Positions 23,440-25,978 of a DNA stretch of 25,978 bases are shown here, in pieces. Positions within the stretch are counted from its first letter, which is position 1; the number at the start of each line of letters is the position of its first letter. The notes under the pieces were generated by a model. The model worked only from the letters and a program-made list of their open reading frames with translations. It made no database searches and was not told the DNA's origin. The stretch spans positions 1 through 25,978 of the forward strand of contig JARWMV010000184.1 of assembly GCA_030998015.1 (NCBI GenBank), written 5' to 3'. Position numbers and translations under genes: made by a program. Origin of the DNA: Ceratorhiza oryzae-sativae (taxonomy: Eukaryota > Basidiomycota > Agaricomycetes > Cantharellales > Ceratobasidiaceae).

Positions 23440-23733
23440 TGTATTTGGGGAAATGGTTCCCTTTGCGCATTGGGAGGGGTTAAGAACTGTTAAAGTTAAT
23501 AACCTTGGGCTAAGCATTACAAACCATGACCCGGCGGCATGCTGTGACCCTAATGGTAAAAATTAAGCTGTGCTTATTTTACGCCCAAAATTTTAGTAGG
23601 TTCGTCATCACTTGTGGGGCGTGCTTCATCCTAGGTCTCTGCTGGGGCCTAGGAGGAAGCGGGAATTTAAGGATTCCCTAACACTCCGACAGGGTTGAAC
23701 CAGCACTCCGAAAGCTTTCAAAATTACATTTTG

Positions 23734-23962
23734 ACCCGTGCACGCCTGCGAACGCCTTGGCTCATATTGACCTTAAGGTCAATAATCAAGCCAAGTCGGC
23801 CCTGGCGTGCGCGCGGCGTCTGATTCCGAGGTACCCTGGAACTTAAAGTTCCAGGGTACCTCGCAATACCTCGCCGCGAACGCGGCCTCGATAACCATTA
23901 CCCCTCGGGTCAACAGCATGTATTTATATATAAATACAATGCTGGTTGACCCTAAGCGGGGG
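23734..23962 (+). repeat. Element B, mirror of 10283-10510
   Basis: Keeps the mismatched flanks (TTTGA left, TATGA right). Confidence 0.9.
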
Positions 23963-24138
23963 TATGAATGAAGAACGAAGCCCTTCACCATAAGACGAAA
24001 CCTAAGGCCATTTTAAGATTTACGGCAGAGTTCGCAGATTCTACCGTGCATCTAAATATACTGTTAAAATGGGTAATCTAGTGGAGTATGGTAATATTTG
24101 AGAGTTAGGGTTAATAACTCCTTCTTTTATAAAAATTT

Positions 24139-24310
24139 CCGCCGGCGTTAGAGGGAATCCTAAAGATTCCCTCGTAGAAAATGACGACCGTTCGTCATTT
24201 TCAGCCGGCGGCTAAATATCGATATTATGCCGCGCACTAGCAATCGCAAACGGTTGCGATTGCTCACGTTGGTTGGTGGGACAAGTCCCACCAGCAACTA
24301 ACGCGCGCGG
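24139..24310 (-). repeat. Element A, basic class
   Basis: Mirror of 9935-10106. Confidence 0.95.
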
Positions 24311-24311
24311 G

Positions 24312-24519
24312 CCCCCGCTCTATCGGCTAAAATCTTAGGTAACCCAAGATTTCAGCCGCCCTGCCTAGAGAACTGCGCTTTAGCGCACGTCTTGGCAGGG
24401 GTAATAAAGCGGAGGGTCAACGACCCGTGGGCATTGTTAACGAGGCCGCGTTCGCGGCGAGCCGCGCGCACGCCAGGGCCGCCTTGGCTTAAGCCAAGGC
24501 GTTCGCAGGCGTGCACGGG
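24312..24519 (-). repeat. Element B, mirror of 9724-9933
   Basis: Two bases shorter in the AGGTGTAACC loop (AGGTAACC). Confidence 0.9.
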
Positions 24520-24596
24520 TCATATTAGATATAATAAATATTCAAACCTGCGGACAGTTGCGCCTTACTCACAGATTCTGTTCAGGGAGGGGATTA

Positions 24597-24956
24597 TTAG
24601 TTAGGTGATATATCAAATGCAATCAATAAGCCTGGCACTAATGCGATTAAGGCGATTGCTACAGGTAGTAAACCAGTCCAGCAGAAAATCATTAGTTGAT
24701 CATATCTCAATCTAGGCAGAGTGGCTCTAAACCACACGAATAGGAAACATACTAAACTAGTTTTTATAGCTAACACTACTGATTGCAGGTTTACAACCGT
24801 ATCGTTAACAAAAATTTCAGGTAGCAAGTAGCCTCCAAAAAACAATATAGCTGTTATACATGAGAATAACACTATTGAGCTATACTCTGCTAAGAAAAAG
24901 AAAACAAAAGGCACACTAGAGTGTTCTGTAAAGAATCCAGCCACAAGCTCGGATTC
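24597..24956 (-). CDS. nad1: nad1 terminal exon, second copy in inverted right arm
   Basis: This is a reverse-complement copy of the terminal nad1 exon at 9287-9646, reading ESELVAGFF to IAFDISPN and a stop. I see no amino-acid difference from the left-arm copy. It is preceded, on its own strand, by the same intron 3' end and the 3' part of the same interrupted GIY-YIG ORF. The rest of nad1 would lie past the window edge. If the palindrome is real, the genome carries nad1 twice, or carries a duplicated 3' part. If the palindrome is a fold-back artefact, this copy does not exist. Confidence 0.9.
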   Translation of the reverse strand, partial: ESELVAGFFTEHSSVPFVFFFLAEYSSIVLFSCITAILFFGGYLLPEIFVNDTVVNLQSVVLAIKTSLVCFLFVWFRATLPRLRYDQLMIFCWTGLLPVAIALIALVPGLLIAFDISPN

Positions 24957-25070
24957 CGTAAAGAAGAGAAATTTGAGAGGGTAACTTAGAAAAACTCACC
25001 AAAGTAAGGTGAGTTTCCCCGAATAAATTAAAATTTAAAGTCAGCTAAAACGAATTATTTATCTAATTTT

Positions 25071-25242
25071 CCGCCGGCGTTAGAGGGAATCCTAAAGATT
25101 CCCTCGTAGAAAATGACGACCGTTCGTCATTTTCAGCCGGCGGCTAAATATCGATATTATGCCGCGCACTAGCAATCGCAAACGGTTGCGATTGCTCACG
25201 TTGGTTGGTGGGACAAGTCCCACCAGCAACTAACGCGCGCGG
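25071..25242 (-). repeat. Element A, basic class
   Basis: Mirror of 9001-9172. Confidence 0.95.
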
Positions 25243-25243
25243 G

Positions 25244-25404
25244 CCCCCGCTCTATCGGCTAAAATCTTAGGTGTAACCCAAGATTTCAGCCGCTAAAGCG
25301 GAGGGTCAACGACCCGTGGGCATTGTTAACGAGCCGCGTTCGCGGCGAGCCGCGCGCACGCCAGGGCCGCCTTGGCAAGCCAAGGCGTTCGCAGGCGTGC
25401 ACGG
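25244..25404 (-). repeat. Element B, mirror of 8837-8999
   Basis: Two single-base losses relative to the left arm (near 25333 and 25404). Confidence 0.9.
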
Positions 25405-25500
25405 TAATATTTACCGTTAAAAATTTTACCTGATCTAACTTTTCGGGAAACTGTGGTCTTATTAACACCAAATTCAGCAGCTAGCTCTATTGATTTTTGA

Positions 25501-25727
25501 CCCGTGCACGCCTGCGAACGCCTTGGCTCATATTGACCTTAAGGTCAATAATCAAGCCAAGTCGGCCCTGGCGTGCGCGCGGCGTCTGATTCCTAGGTAC
25601 CCTGGAACTTAAAGTTCCAGGGTACCTCGCAATACCATCGCCGCGAACGCGGCCTCGATAACCAAACCCCTCGGGTCAACAGCATGTATTATATATAAAT
25701 ACAATGCTGGATGACCCTAAGCGGGGG
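25501..25727 (+). repeat. Element B, mirror of 8513-8739
   Basis: TTTGA on both sides (25496-25500, 25728-25732); small indels near 25637 and 25691. Confidence 0.9.
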
Positions 25728-25916
25728 TTTGAATGTTTTAATCAAATTATTTTCCATGTCGTATATTCCTAAGGGATTTTTACTCATTACATCAGAAATT
25801 TTATTTCTAGTTTCAGAGGTATGGGTGAACATAGGATTTAACTCGCCAGGTTTGCTTCCATGCAAGATTATAAAATCTTGCTGGACCTGATTAACTTAAT
25901 TGATTCTAGTGTATGA

Positions 25917-25978
25917 CCCGTGCACGCCTGCGAACGCCTTGGCTTAAGCCAAGCAACTTGGCTCATATTGACCTTAAG
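25917..25978 (+). repeat. Element B, partial, mirror of 8079-8322
   Basis: Cut by the window end; preceded by TATGA. Confidence 0.85.

Larger units (their letters stand above)
25059..25916 (-). pseudogene. GIY-YIG endonuclease ORF, C-terminal part, right-arm copy
   Basis: This is the reverse copy of 8323-9184, holding the NUMOD3-like segment (around 25728-25916), the helix-turn-helix segment (around 25405-25500) and the tail. The same B, A and 33-bp hairpin insertions sit at the same places. Small differences from the left arm are 1-nt indels near 25337, 25404, 25637, 25691 and 25876, all in elements or homopolymers. The N-terminal part would lie past the window edge. Confidence 0.75.
17368..25978 (-). 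repeat. Right arm of giant inverted repeat
   Basis: This is the reverse complement of 8260-17367, less 486 bp. All genes, elements and spacers of the left arm recur in mirror order. Differences noticed are nearly all 1-2 nt indels: near 17447, 19533, 22869, 24339, 25333, 25404, 25637, 25691, 25876 and 25955. The arm runs off the window end. Non-gene stretches here hold the same hairpins as their left-arm partners, described there. Confidence 0.95.

Noticed and set aside
1..25978. Shared C-terminal tails RALVAGGTCPTNQ...HNIDI and RVSCWWDLSHQPT on several ORFs, as if a common protein domain
   Set aside because: These are translations of the first domain of element A in two frames. They appear wherever an ORF runs into an element and are not protein domains.
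1..25978. CRISPR array, suggested by many evenly similar repeats with palindromic parts
   Set aside because: Copies are 160-350 bp, in both orientations, with irregular spacing and no spacer-sized gaps or cas genes; the context is mitochondrial.
17368..25978. Independent second genomic region worth separate annotation
   Set aside because: It is a mirror of 8260-17367 with small indels and one 486-bp difference, so its genes are reported as copies.

Overview
The window looks like fungal mitochondrial DNA. It carries an intron-split nad1 gene, group I introns with LAGLIDADG and GIY-YIG homing-endonuclease ORFs, short mitochondrial-type tRNAs, and AT-rich coding sequence strewn with GC-rich hairpin elements like the double-hairpin elements and GC clusters of chytrid, blastocladialean, entomophthoralean and glomeromycete mitochondria. 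I cannot name the species. No rRNA gene was recognised, and no codon shows whether TGA is read as Trp.

Layout. (1) 1-2062 is one copy of a 2.06-kb repeat: part of a LAGLIDADG intron, tRNA-Gly(UCC), tRNA-Arg(UCG) and several hairpin elements. Two more copies lie at 14253-16315 (inverted) and 17935-19996 (direct). (2) 2059-9646 holds nad1 on the + strand: the 3' half of a GIY-YIG intron ORF, a short exon (2848-2955), a group I intron with a LAGLIDADG ORF (2956-4910), a second exon (4911-5270), a 4-kb group I intron with a GIY-YIG ORF (5271-9286) and the terminal exon (9287-9646). The first 50 or so codons of nad1 are not in the window. (3) 9647-14252 is non-coding hairpin-rich DNA with tRNA-Leu(UAG). 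(4) From about 8260 to the right end the window is one giant palindrome centred at 17367/17368, so 17368-25978 is a nearly identical reverse copy of 8260-17367.

The dominant feature is a population of GC-rich structured elements. Element A (29 copies, mostly 172 bp) can fold into two consecutive three-way junctions joined by an AT palindrome. Element B (about 160-350 bp) is a two-domain hairpin, often flanked by a 5-bp duplication fitting TNTGA. Several smaller hairpins occur both alone and nested in the tips of A and B. They interrupt the intron ORFs many times. In most cases, exact removal of the element, with one copy of the flanking duplication where present, rejoins the reading frame. 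None lies in a nad1 exon or an intact tRNA.

Functionally, nad1 encodes a membrane subunit of respiratory complex I and must be spliced from at least three introns. The intron ORFs are of families that spread introns, but here they are split and probably inactive unless the insertions are removed or bypassed. The exact palindrome centre, which sits at the apex of a hairpin in a B element, could be a biological inverted duplication or a fold-back sequencing or assembly artefact. The small differences between the arms are mostly 1-2 nt indels.
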